The notes below the pieces were generated by a model. That model made no database searches and was not told where the DNA came from. It saw nothing but the letters and a program-made list of their open reading frames with translations. From CBDCYS01 sp965224215 (lineage in GTDB: Bacteria > Acidobacteriota > Terriglobia > Bryobacterales > UBA6623), in contig CBDCYS010000010.1 of the NCBI GenBank assembly GCA_965224215.1, forward strand, positions 31,167 to 95,166: a stretch of 64,000 bases of DNA, in the 5' to 3' direction. This document shows positions 55,999-64,000 of the stretch, one piece after another. Position numbers and translations under genes: made by a program. Each line of letters begins with the position of its first letter. Positions within the stretch are counted from its first letter, which is position 1.

Positions 55999-56196
55999 GG
56001 ATAGCTTGATTCATCACTAGAGTAAAGTGGATAACCAGAATCTTCAAATATTACCTCCGACGGCATGTGAACATTTGTCAGCCAATGGGGAGCACCATCA
56101 TGCAAAGGGCGGCGTGCGCCGCCGTCGTCAAGGAACTCCAGATTCGGACCCCAGCGGTGGCCTATTTCATGTGAGATATAAGCCATAGCTCTAACA

Positions 56197-57995
56197 CCTG
56201 AATTATGCACTGCCGGTGCACCTGGTGAGGGCTGAGCCGCCAGGAACCATTTGGGGACCCCCGAAAACATGGGGTAAAAAGGTAGGCTGGCAAAGATTTC
56301 AGCTTCGCCAGTCAACCCCAAGGAGGTCACCCAAATGGTTACCAAACGAAAACAGCATAGCTCCCGAAGGCCCGTCAAACAAGGCCCCGGCGCGAGGGCC
56401 CCGCGGCCCAATAAAATCGGGGCTGCCACGCCCTATCACTTCCGTGGCAAGAATCTGACTCCCTACGGCGGCTTGCTGCCCGTCGCCACCCTGCTCGAAA
56501 AACTCCGCTTCCAAGCGCTGCTGGAAGAAACCCTCACGACCAAACGGATCACCCGAGCCATGAGCCCCTACCAGTTCGTGCTGGCCCTCGTGCTCGGCCT
56601 CTATGTCGGCTTTGCGCGGCTCAACCAACTCCGCTTCATCGCTCGCGACCCCATCCTGACCGGCATCTTGCAAGTGACGCGTCTGCCGCCGCAGTCCACG
56701 CTGTGGCGCTTTCTGGCCTCGCTGCACCTCAACGTGGCGAAGCAGATCCTTTCCATTCAGCGCCAGCTGCGGAACGAGTCTGGGCCGCGGCCCACGTGAA
56801 GTTGGAGACGGTGACGCTGGACACCGACACCACCGTGCATACCCTCTACGGCCGCCAGATGGGCGGGCGCAAGTGCTACAACCCCAAGAACAAGGGCAAG
56901 CGCAGCTACCAGCCGATACTGACCTTCCTGGCCGAGACGCGCGAATACCTGATGGGCGGGTTGCGCAACGGCGACCGGCCCACGGGCCGACAGATCGCCG
57001 CCCACCTCGAGAGCGCTTTCCGGACTTTGCCGGGCGGCGTGAAGAAAATCCTGACGCGGGCCGATTCCGGCTTTTATTGCTGGGAGGCGGTGGAGGCCTA
57101 TGAAAAGGCGGCTTGTCAGTTCGTCATCGTGGCGCGCAAAACGCGGCGCCTGGTCGAGCGCTTGCAGCAAGCAGAATGGAAACCCTCCCCCCGCTCCGAC
57201 GCGGACGCGGAATACGAATTCCTCTACCAACCGCAAGGCTGGGCGCGGGCCTGCCGTTTCCTGGCGCTGCGTTACGAAAACGAGCCCAAGGCCGGCGCGG
57301 CCGAGCAATACCAGTTGTTCGCCACCAGCGCTTACACCTACCGCGTGTTTGTCACCAATCTGGCCGAGCCGATCGCGGCGGTGGTGTGGTTTTACAATCA
57401 GCGCGCCGGAGCCGAGAACCTGATCAAGGAGGCCAACAACGACGCCGGGCTGGCGGCCCATCCCTCGCGCCGCTTTGACATGAACCGCAATCACTTTCAG
57501 TTGGCCATGCTGGCCTACAATCTCAACTGCTGGCTGCTGCTGTTCAACCGCGAAGCCCAGGCCAGCGTGGAGACGCTGCGGCACACCACCCTGGCGACGG
57601 CGCGGCTGCGTTTTCTGTTCGTGGCGGCCAAGATCTGGCGGCACGCCGGCAGAACGGGTGTCAGCTACAGCGATCATTATCAGGAAAAGGGCCTGTTTGA
57701 ACGGCTGATGCGACGGCTGCGGGCGATGGGGCCGCCGGGATCGAGCTTGGCGCCGGTGGTGGAGGGTGCGCTGAGCTGAGGGGCACTCCATGCATAAAAT
57801 TTCATGCACTCGCCGCAACGTACTGGGAACACGCCGCTTGCCAGCCCGCTTTTGCCCTGCCGGGATCAGGAGACGGCTCAAACGGGGAGGGAAACAGCAG
57901 AAAAGACGACTTGAGAAATCACTGAGTTGACACGAGTGCCGCTATCGCCACAACTCCATCGACGATGGCTACGCCGAATCTGTGCATAATTCAGG
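56197..57995 (+). mobile_element. IS1380-family element, full length, 1799 bp
   Basis: Inverted ends CCTGAATTATGCAC, with the 5-bp duplication TAACA at 56192-56196 and 57996-58000. It carries one transposase gene and a 3' non-coding region with a near-palindrome like that in the derivative at 54849. Inserted in the metalloprotease gene. Confidence 0.92.
56335..57779 (+). pseudogene. IS1380-family transposase, one-base frameshift
   Basis: The N-terminal frame (MVTKRKQHSSRRP to ILSIQRQLRNE) and the catalytic frame (ERVWAAAHVKLETVTLDTDT onward) join at GGAACG (56771), where one missing G explains the change. Catalytic motifs are VTLDTDTTVHTLYG, LTRADSGFYCWEA and the C-terminal NQRAGAENLIKEANNDAG (Glu). 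The family is clear from the GRKCYNPKNKGKRSYQPIL block. A functional protein would need correction or frameshifting at this point. Confidence 0.88.
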
Positions 57996-59117
57996 TAACA
58001 TAGTTGTCAAAGGAACCGAGAGCGTCTTCACCTGCCTGATCGTAAAGAAAAGGACCATTAACCCAGCTCGGGTTTATCCCATACTGAAGTCGGCCTGCAC
58101 TCCCACCAAAATCGGCAGTTCCGTCGAGCTCCAATCCGATGCCGCTTATGGCATTATTCCGAGCGCCAAAGGCGGCGGCACCGACCTCTTGCTTGTCAAA
58201 ACGCATACTTGTGAGCAGGACCAAAAAATCAAAGGAATCCGGAAATGTCTGATAGAAAAGGCTCGCTAGCGATTCAGAACTGGCAAGCAGAACAGGGTAG
58301 TGAAACGATTCAAAGATCGCACCGGAACCCACAATCAGAGGGAGGTTGGCAGTAAACGAAATCTCCCGATTTCCTCCGAGGTCAGTGGGGGACGCAACCA
58401 TTGTCGGAATTTGGTCGAAATTACAGCATCCCGAGGCGGAGAAATCGACCGCATCGCCAAACCATTTAAATTGCTGAGGGAACCCGATGACATTCAGAGG
58501 TAGCAGCGCAGACATTTGGTTGTTTTGTACTACGAATGACGCTTCGCCTCGACAGTGATTGGCTTTCCACCCGCTCGGCGAGCCGAATACGGTGACGACA
58601 CAGTCGGCAGCATCGAAGTTGGTACCGCCAGCAACGAAAGGAGGATCGAGATCAATGAAGAAACGATACGTAAGGCCCTCATCGGGTGGCGGAACCACGT
58701 CCCGTAGATCGTAAGTGAATCGCAAGGTCAACGCATCGACCTGCTCCACCCGTGCGCCTAAAATGTCCAGGTGTGCGGGTACATTCACATCCTGGGGGTC
58801 TTGATTCGTCGAAAGGATTAGGGGAGGATTGATCGGCGTAATGCCGGGGAAGACGCCGGTGACGCCAGCCAGCGTTGGGTCGCGGCAGGTGCTTTCTCCC
58901 GCAGTAGCCGCACCCCCACCTCGGGCTGCCGGAAACGGTAGCCGAGTTCCCCAAAAGCTTCGGGCGGTGGCGGTATCGTTTGCGCATGGGCTTCCTCTTC
59001 AGGATGGCTCGCGGAGTTCGGGAAAAGTTCTGCCCCTGTCCTGGTTTGAGTGGGCGCAGGAATTCCGATGAGGGACAGGGCGGTAACCACAGTCAGCCAG
59101 ACAAGTGTTCGTGTCAT

Positions 59118-59377
59118 GAGGTGGATACTTACCTCTGGCACTCGTGAGTATACAACCATTGGCCTCGGCGGCAGCTAACGATGCCACTCGTGGTGGTGTC
59201 TCCGGGCAAGGGTTCGGGGCCACGTGCTGAGATCAACGCGGAGCTGCAACGCGATATGGCTACGCTGTCCACCCGGGGGGATAGATCCTCCCTTGTCGGC
59301 AAGGGTTTAATCAAGCTACCACGCCCGCCCTCCTGGGCCGGCGAGGATCTACGTCACGCTTCGGCTAGCTAGCCCAG
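59118..59377. other. intergenic, no gene seen
   Basis: No convincing coding sequence or structure between the metalloprotease start and the small membrane-protein gene. Confidence 0.35.
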
Positions 59378-59576
59378 TTATGTGGAGCGGGTGGCGATTC
59401 GGAACCCCGTGTAGCTCAAGTACCCTGCCAGCGCCACGGCGATCAGGCTCACCCATGACGGGACATCCCAGCTACCGACGCGGAATTCCCATGGGGACAA
59501 TCACTCGCAGAAGATGGGCCAGGGCAACCAATAAGAAAACAATCCCACTTGTGGTTGCGTATCCTTTCGGCGTCAT
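59378..59576 (-). pseudogene. small two-helix membrane protein, frameshifted
   Basis: Starts MTPKGYATTSGIVFLLVALA with one helix, then changes frame near 59490 (GTCCCCATGGG on the minus strand) to EFRVGSWDVPSWVSLIAVAL and AGYLSYTGFRIATRST. The whole span is a multiple of three plus one base, which fits a single indel. Small membrane proteins with this two-helix plan are widespread; function unknown. Confidence 0.6.
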
Positions 59577-59629
59577 CGCATAGTCCTCCCGTCTGACTCT
59601 TCGGATTCTCTGCCTGCAAGTGTACGATC

Positions 59630-60317
59630 CTACTTCTTCTTGGGCTGCGGCCCGGAGCTGACATGCGGCGCAAGCTTGTCCCACTCGCTCGACGCCACGC
59701 AGTACAAGCAAAAGTCGCCGTGGTCGTAGATCGAACAGTTCATCGGGCCGCGCTTATCCTTATGCACGTTGGCTCCGACAAAGGGCGTCTTGGTCGGCCT
59801 CACCGGTCTGGTGAGCACCCACGTGATGCCATCCGCTCCGTTCTTGCCCATGAGCAGACTGTCGCGCTCCCACTCGTTCTGTTCCAGCATGTCAACGCCA
59901 AAGAGCTTCACCACACTCAGCCCGGCGTGCACGGTGCGCTGGAACCCCCCCAGGCTTCTCGCCCGGCATCATCATCGGTCCGGAGCCCATGCCGATATAC
60001 TTTTTCACCCCAGCAGCCTTCATGGCGTTCCAGACGTGCGGGAGGTTGTGCGTCTTCGGACGCTTCTTCCTGTCGTCGCCGAGCGCCGAGATGACGCCAT
60101 CGCAGCCCGTAAACGCCTCCTTCAACTTCTCCTCTTCATCCAGCTGCGCCTCGACCACCGCAGTTGTCGGCTTCACGTCTTTGAACTTGTGAGGCGACCG
60201 CGTGACTACCACCACCTCGACACCGATCTCCTCGGCCCGGGCGAAGATCCCCTTGCCGTAGGTTCCGCTGGCGCCGATGATCGCCACCTTAGCGGGCTTC
60301 GCAACGTTCGTGTTCAT
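59630..60317 (-). pseudogene. NAD(P)-binding oxidoreductase (NmrA/SDR-like), frameshifted at a run of seven C
   Basis: The N-terminal Rossmann fold MNTNVAKPAKVAIIGASGTY continues with GKG, VVVVTRSPHKFKDVK, GCDGVISALGDD and AAGVKKYIGMGSG. The frame leaves at C7 (59945-59951, plus strand) and continues in another frame as FQRTVHAGLSVVKLFGVDML through ITWVLTRPVRPTKTPFVGAN to a Lys-rich tail. Together about 229 aa. Fold and cofactor are clear; substrate is not. Confidence 0.82.
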
Positions 60318-60320
60318 GCT

Positions 60321-60355
60321 TTAATTCCCTCCACACTATGGGAGGTGACATTCGG
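60321..60355 (+). repeat. direct repeat, left copy (right copy 60958-60993)
   Basis: TTAATTCCCTCCACACTATG then GGAGGTGACATTCGG. The right copy reads TTAATACCCTCCACACTATG then TGAAGTGACATTTCGG. The two copies flank the pentapeptide gene. Beside the right copy, TTCCCGAAATGTC (60920-60932) pairs with GACATTTCGGGAA (60984-60996). They may mark a duplicated promoter/leader or the edges of an insertion. Confidence 0.6.
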
Positions 60356-60383
60356 ACTGTCTTCGAGCGTCTTCAACCCACGT

Positions 60384-60815
60384 CTAGCGTGTCGCATGAA
60401 CTCTTTGCCAGTGGGCGGGCCTCTCCACACCTTCCGGCAGTTTCGTGTCTCTATCTCCCAACGCTTCACTGATCTGATCCTGGGTGATGCCGATTGTGGT
60501 GCTGAGATCTGCTCCAGTGAGATCTGCCCTCTTTAAGAATGCCCGGCTGGCATTCGCATGGCGAAGATCCGCACGCAGCGCTCCATCGAGTCTCGCCTGC
60601 CGGAGTATGGCCCCTTCCAAATTCGCTCCACGAAGCTCGGATTTGCGTAGGTCTGCCTGCATCAGGAAAGCCCCGGAAAGATTTGCACGGGATAGGGATG
60701 CTCCTGCTAGCGGTGCCTGGTTCAGGTTCACATGGGGCCGGGGACGGTCTTCTCTCCAATGGTTCCACGCCTGCACCCCCTTCTGAAGAATTGCGAGTTG
60801 CTCCGGGTTCGCCAC
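60384..60815 (-). CDS. pentapeptide-repeat protein, 143 aa
   Basis: Consecutive A(D/N)LxX-type repeats: LNQAPLAGASLSRANLSGAF, MQADLRKSELRGANLEGAIL, RQARLDGALRADLRHANASR, KRADLTGADLSTT. These form a right-handed quadrilateral beta-helix. GTG at 60815 begins VANPEQLAILQKGVQAWNHW, the usual lead-in helix of this type; the frame upstream to 61130 is not conserved. Role unknown. Confidence 0.75.
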   Translation of the reverse strand: MANPEQLAILQKGVQAWNHWREDRPRPHVNLNQAPLAGASLSRANLSGAFLMQADLRKSELRGANLEGAILRQARLDGALRADLRHANASRAFLKRADLTGADLSTTIGITQDQISEALGDRDTKLPEGVERPAHWQRVHATR

Positions 60816-61257
60816 AGGATCATTATGACGCTGCGATGCTGATTCGACGGGCAGGGATGAGTGGAGTGGCTGGCTGTCCTCAATGCAGTACGTGTACTCG
60901 GATGGATTTAGACCGATCGTTCCCGAAATGTCGCGAGTACATGATACTCCCTCGCTCTTAATACCCTCCACACTATGTGAAGTGACATTTCGGGAAAGTT
61001 CCGGGGAGGCACTCCCCACCCCAGGGACGATCGCTCCCGAACGCCGAATCAGGTGGATGTAGTGGGTGTAGTGGGAGTGTCCTAGGTAATCAGAATTTTT
61101 TGATATTTTTTCCGAGACCCTTAGGAACATCCACTATATCCACTTAAACCCAGAATCGATGCCCTTCCGTCGAGCAGTCTAGTGCGGGCAGGCGGGCAGA
61201 GGGGTGGACTACTCGTGGAGCGTGCGACGCGCAGATGCCCCGGTGCGCTAGCATGCT
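60816..61257. other. intergenic, with direct-repeat copy and a hairpin
   Basis: Contains the right copy of the direct repeat (60958-60993) and the 13-bp inverted pair 60920-60932/60984-60996. TAGTGGGTGTAGTGGGAGTG near 61059 is a short local repeat. No gene supported. Confidence 0.45.
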
Positions 61258-62306
61258 CCTGCTTATACGGTTGTTTCAGCAAGCCCCCAGATGTTGGGGT
61301 GGAGGTCATCGCGTCTTGTCCAGGTCACGCGCGCGGCGGATGTGGGCGTAAGGCGTAGGAGCGTGTTGAGTTCCGAGACCGAGGAGGGTTTGGAAGGCTG
61401 CCATTGGGGTCTTGCGGCGGTTGTGTCGAAACACGAACTCATCGAGGTAAACCTGAAGCTGAGCGCGGCTCACGCCGTGGTACGTTCCGGTCAGCCATTG
61501 CTGCAGGTTGCCAATGGCACGATCCGCCAGCGGCACCACCGACTTGGTGCCTTTCCGCAAGTCAGTCCGGTGAGGTTGCGGACGAGAGACGTGTTTGTAG
61601 CCGGCCTCTTCGAGGGCGGTAAAGGTCTTCAGACCGTCTGTGTAGATGGTCGAGCCGGGAACAACGTTCTGGGCAAGAAACCTGTCGATCGTCACCTTCT
61701 TGAAGTCTGGAATAACGGACATGCGAACGCGCCCGGAGCGCTTCCCGCGTTTCTCAACAGCGACCATCACAAGGGCCGCACGGCGCCCCTTCAGTTGCCG
61801 GCTGCCTCGCAAACCTGCTTGCGGGCCGCCAATCCAGGTGTCATCGACCTCTACTTCTCCGTGCAAGGGCTCGCGAGCTGCGTTCACCATGGCCCGTCGC
61901 AGTTTGTGCAACATCATCCAGGCGGTTTCGTAGCGCGACAGGCCGAGCTGACGCTGCAGTAGCAGCGCCGACACACCTCGTTTATCAGTTGTCATCAGGT
62001 ACGCAGCCCAAAACCAAACCGTCAGCGGGGTCTTCGTATTGTGGAGCACCGTTCCCGACGTCAACGAGACCTGGTGTCGACACGCCGCGCACTGCCACCG
62101 TAGTTTCTGCTCGAGAATGTAGGCCTGCCGATGCCCACACTGAGGACAAAGGAACCCGTCGGGCCAACGACAAGCAGCCAGGTACTTCTGGCAAGCCTCC
62201 TCGGTCGCGAACTCCACCTGAAACTGACGCAGACTCTTCGCAAACGGCGGCCGGGCCACGCCCTACCCTACATCTTGGGGCTTGCTGAAACAACCGTATA
62301 AGCAAG
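61258..62306 (-). mobile_element. IS1595-family element, copy E, intact
   Basis: 1049 bp. Ends CCTGCTTATACGGTTGTTTC (left) and CTTGCTTATACGGTTGTTTC (right, reversed), and the 8-bp duplication AGCATGCT at 61250-61257 and 62307-62314. The duplication is itself a palindrome inside CTAGCATGCTAG. A different IS1595 subgroup from the others here, judged by its ends and protein. Confidence 0.93.
61306..62259 (-). CDS. IS1595-family (ISXO2-like) transposase, intact, 317 aa
   Basis: Zinc ribbon CPQCGHRQAY and CAACRHQVS, then VEVDDTWIGGPQAG, YTDGLKTFTALEEA and VYLDEFVFRHNRRKTPM. The third catalytic position lies in the DRAIGNLQQWLTGTYHGV region. The frame is complete with ends and target duplication intact, so it may be active. 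Confidence 0.93.
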   Translation of the reverse strand: MARPPFAKSLRQFQVEFATEEACQKYLAACRWPDGFLCPQCGHRQAYILEQKLRWQCAACRHQVSLTSGTVLHNTKTPLTVWFWAAYLMTTDKRGVSALLLQRQLGLSRYETAWMMLHKLRRAMVNAAREPLHGEVEVDDTWIGGPQAGLRGSRQLKGRRAALVMVAVEKRGKRSGRVRMSVIPDFKKVTIDRFLAQNVVPGSTIYTDGLKTFTALEEAGYKHVSRPQPHRTDLRKGTKSVVPLADRAIGNLQQWLTGTYHGVSRAQLQVYLDEFVFRHNRRKTPMAAFQTLLGLGTQHAPTPYAHIRRARDLDKTR

Positions 62307-62333
62307 AGCATGCTAGCCGGTAAAGCATAGGTT

Positions 62334-63038
62334 CTATCTCCGCCAGCGATCGAGGATACCTTCTACGACTGCCTGTACGTCGGCCCGTGCGTCGTAACGG
62401 TCCCTTCCCCCTGCCAGAAGCTCATCGTAGTCTGTGTGCTCGTGCCTAACAAGGGCCCAAACCGCCAATTCAATGGCCGTTTCATCGAATTGCCGGGCCG
62501 CCTGCGATCGACCGATCCGACCAGAGTGCTTCTGGCACGCATGTTCCGCGATCGTATCTCGCTCCCGGGTCGGGCAACTCGGAAAGACCCTCTTCACGTG
62601 CTCCCCGAACGTTCTCCCGTACTGTTCGTCCATGCGCTCTCGTCGTTCGGCGGCACGAGCCCGAGCGAGCTTGCGTGGCTCGGCGTCGTCCACACATTCC
62701 TGTTCCGCACGCGCGAGTGCCTCCTCTTCCACCAAGACCCCCTCGCGCTCGTACTGCTTCCGCGGCCGACTGAACCGCAAGACCACAGGCGAGAGCGTGG
62801 AGTATTTCCTCGCTCGTCGGGTGAGCGCGCTGTCACCCCGCGGCAGGAACACGAGATGATCCAAGTCCGCGCACGAGAGGCAGAGCGGGCGATCCTTCTC
62901 CATTCTCAAGAACTGGCCTTTGCCCAGTTCCGCTCCGCATTCTGCACACGCCGAATCGCGGATGATCCAGAAGACCACGAGTTCCTGATTCCGGGGCCGC
63001 GAGACGCGGGATTGAGAAGTCTCGATAGACGAACGCAT
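62334..63038 (-). CDS. DUF2293 protein with N-terminal zinc ribbon, 234 aa
   Basis: CAECGAELGKGQFLRMEKDR then CLSCADLDHLVFLPRGDSAL gives a CxxC/CxxC zinc ribbon, followed by RRARKYSTLSPVVLRFSRPR and a charged helix. The DUF2293 core follows: FPSCPTRERDTIAEHACQKH, SGRIGRSQAARQFDETAIEL and AVWALVRHEHTDYDELLAGG. Function unknown; nucleic-acid binding is plausible. It is divergent from the transposase remnant at 63111. Confidence 0.82.
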   Translation of the reverse strand: MRSSIETSQSRVSRPRNQELVVFWIIRDSACAECGAELGKGQFLRMEKDRPLCLSCADLDHLVFLPRGDSALTRRARKYSTLSPVVLRFSRPRKQYEREGVLVEEEALARAEQECVDDAEPRKLARARAAERRERMDEQYGRTFGEHVKRVFPSCPTRERDTIAEHACQKHSGRIGRSQAARQFDETAIELAVWALVRHEHTDYDELLAGGRDRYDARADVQAVVEGILDRWRR

Positions 63039-63064
63039 GTCGAGTTAGGGCGGGAGCGGGAGTC

Positions 63065-63141
63065 TAACCGCTAAATTGTACACTCCCGAGCCAGGTCCGA
63101 GAATTCAACCGCTAAAGCGTACATCTCTCGGCCCAGGACTG
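63065..63141 (+). repeat. two imperfect direct repeats containing AACCGCTAAA-GTACA
   Basis: TAACCGCTAAATTGTACACT (63065-63084) and CAACCGCTAAAGCGTACATC (63108-63127) recur about 43 bases apart, each followed by a CTCGG/CCGAG-like stretch. They lie between the DUF2293 start and the transposase remnant and could be terminal repeats of a lost element or operator-like sites. Confidence 0.45.
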
Positions 63142-63851
63142 GGACGATGTTGCTGTTGCTCGAGATCGAGCGCCAACAGGGAGAAGGCAAGCGAGTGACG
63201 TTCCGCGCCGACGCCGCCTTCGCCAAGCCGGCGATCTACGAGGCATTGGAGGATCGCGGAGTGGACTACGTCATTCGCATCCCGGCGAACAAGAACTTGG
63301 AGTTGGAAATCGAAGACATTCTATTCCGTCCGCCGGGCAGGCCGAGCCTGAAGCCGCTGGTGCGCTACAAGAGCTTCCGCTATCAGGCCGCGAGTTGGTC
63401 GAAGCCCCGGCGGGTTGTGGCCAAGGTGGAGCACCACCAAGGCGAGTTGTTTCCTCGCGTCGGGTTCATCGTCACGAACATGCGCTTGCCCAGCCGGTCG
63501 CTGGTGCGGTTCTACAACAAGCGCGGCACGGCCGAGCAGTGGATCAAAGAGGGCAAGCAGGCGACGAACTGGACGCGTCTGTCGTGTCATCGCTTCCGGG
63601 CAAACCAAGTGCGGCTGCAACTCGCCGTTCTGGCCTACAACCTGGGCAATCTTTGGCGGCGACTGGGACTGCCGCGGCGCATCAAGAGTTGGTCGCTGAC
63701 GAGCCTGCAGCAGCGGCTGATGAAGACGGGCGGGCGGCTGGTGAAGCATGCTCGCTACTACTGGTTGTTATTGGCCGAGGGACATCTGAACCGCAAGCTG
63801 TTCGGCGACATGCTGCACAGGATCTGGGCGCTGCCACTGCCGAGCGGGTAG
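63111..63851 (+). pseudogene. IS1380-type transposase, C-terminal half only
   Basis: LEIERQQGEGKRVTFRADAA to the stop at 63851 is the catalytic and C-terminal part: FRADAAFAKPAIYEALEDRG (second Asp region), RFYNKRGTAEQWIKEGKQAT (Glu) and SLTSLQQRLMKTGGRLVKHA. The first 200 or so residues are missing. A few codons AQDWDDV before the ATG at 63147 belong to the family but are in another frame, so a one-base shift lies near 63150 as well. A different subtype from the IS1380 element at 56197. Confidence 0.82.
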
Positions 63852-64000
63852 AACGGTCGCTCGCGAGTGCGAAATCTGGATGCTGCGGAGTGAAGCTCGG
63901 AGGAGTGTCTGAAAAACTGCCTTCCGACCGACGAATTGTCCCCTTCGGAGAACGAAAGGGTCCAGTGGAAGCACTTCGGTCCGGCCCGGTGCGTGCCTGC
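63852..64000. other. window edge, no gene seen
   Basis: Probably the 3' non-coding end of the transposon remnant and flank. No coding sequence or clear inverted repeat partner within the window. Confidence 0.4.

Larger units (their letters stand above)
54475..56040 (-). mobile_element. IS1595-family element, copy D, carrying an IS1380 derivative
   Basis: Ends TCTGGTTATCCACTTTACTC, inverted at the right, with the 8-bp duplication TCTTCAAA at 54467-54474 and 56041-56048. Without the 530-bp IS1380 derivative and its 5-bp duplication the element is 1031 bp, the same size as copies A and C, although the end sequences differ. Inserted in the metalloprotease gene. Confidence 0.88.
53971..59117 (-). 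pseudogene. secreted zinc metalloprotease, interrupted by two IS elements and frameshifted
   Basis: Signal peptide MTRTLVWLTVVTALSLIGIP at 59117. A frame change near 58980-59000 leads into a long beta-rich N-terminal domain (57991-58900). The gene is cut at 57996 by IS1380, resumes at 56196 with RAMAYISHEIGHRWGPNLEF (HExxH zinc site), is cut again at 56040 by IS1595, and resumes at 54474 with EASPMGGSFWEDNNDGTFTN and LDLYVMGLMRPEEVPDFF. It reads in frame across both insertion points when one copy of each target duplication is removed. The restored gene would encode about 590 aa. Confidence 0.85.

Noticed and set aside
56757..57881. 374-codon minus-strand frame
   Set aside because: Antisense of the IS1380 transposase; no own motifs or start signal.

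Overview
The window reads as one chromosome segment of a high-GC, Gram-negative soil- or sediment-type bacterium. An lpxB gene for lipid A synthesis and a decayed porin indicate an outer membrane. The PVC-type heme-binding lipoprotein and the DUF1549/DUF1553 (PSD1) gene are families abundant in Acidobacteriota (Bryobacterales/Solibacter type), Planctomycetota and Verrucomicrobiota. I favour Acidobacteriota, but this is an inference; no marker gene fixes the phylum.

Layout. 0-6 kb: a 5'-truncated, frameshifted IS4 transposase, a possible group II intron scrap, a small hypothetical gene, a zinc-ribbon protein, a porin pseudogene and a GT-B glycosyltransferase whose stop codon lies at the edge of an IS1182 element (5803-7412). 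7.6-14.5 kb: two coupled EamA transporters plus a broken third copy fused tail to tail with a broken J-domain gene, a large PVC-type cytochrome lipoprotein, and a zeta-toxin-like kinase with a small partner gene. 14.7-27.4 kb is mostly ordinary chromosome: DUF255 thioredoxin protein, a GT-C-like membrane protein, a CDF metal exporter, a Tat-exported aldo/keto reductase, YraN and an SGNH hydrolase.

28.2-33.1 kb is a three-level nest of transposons. An IS110-family element (28306-33084) sits in the third of three tandem 42-bp repeats. It is split by an IS1595 element (30006-32941), which is itself split by a different IS1595 element (30754-32650) carrying two non-transposase genes. Both inner insertions have 8-bp target duplications, and subtracting them gives lengths matching the uninterrupted copies at 43620-45454 and 40016-41045. 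33.2-47.3 kb: lpxB, an M1-like pseudo-peptidase, a broken PSD1 gene, a TPR protein, the second IS110 copy in the same repeat unit, and a sulfite dehydrogenase/cytochrome c pair.

47.8-53.6 kb: tRNA-Leu(GAG) followed by a decayed integrative element with integrase, excisionase-like protein, small genes, primase-helicase and XRE regulator, and no virion genes; it resembles a phage satellite. 54-59.1 kb: one secreted zinc-metalloprotease gene cut by an IS1380 element and by an IS1595 element that itself carries a 530-bp IS1380 deletion derivative. 59.4-64 kb: several frameshifted chromosomal genes, a pentapeptide-repeat gene, an intact IS1595 element, DUF2293 and an IS1380-type transposase remnant.

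Two themes dominate. The first is heavy, layered IS activity of at least five families, with clear target-site signatures. The second is an unusually high number of single-base frameshifts, several at C or G runs, which means either real decay or sequencing indels.
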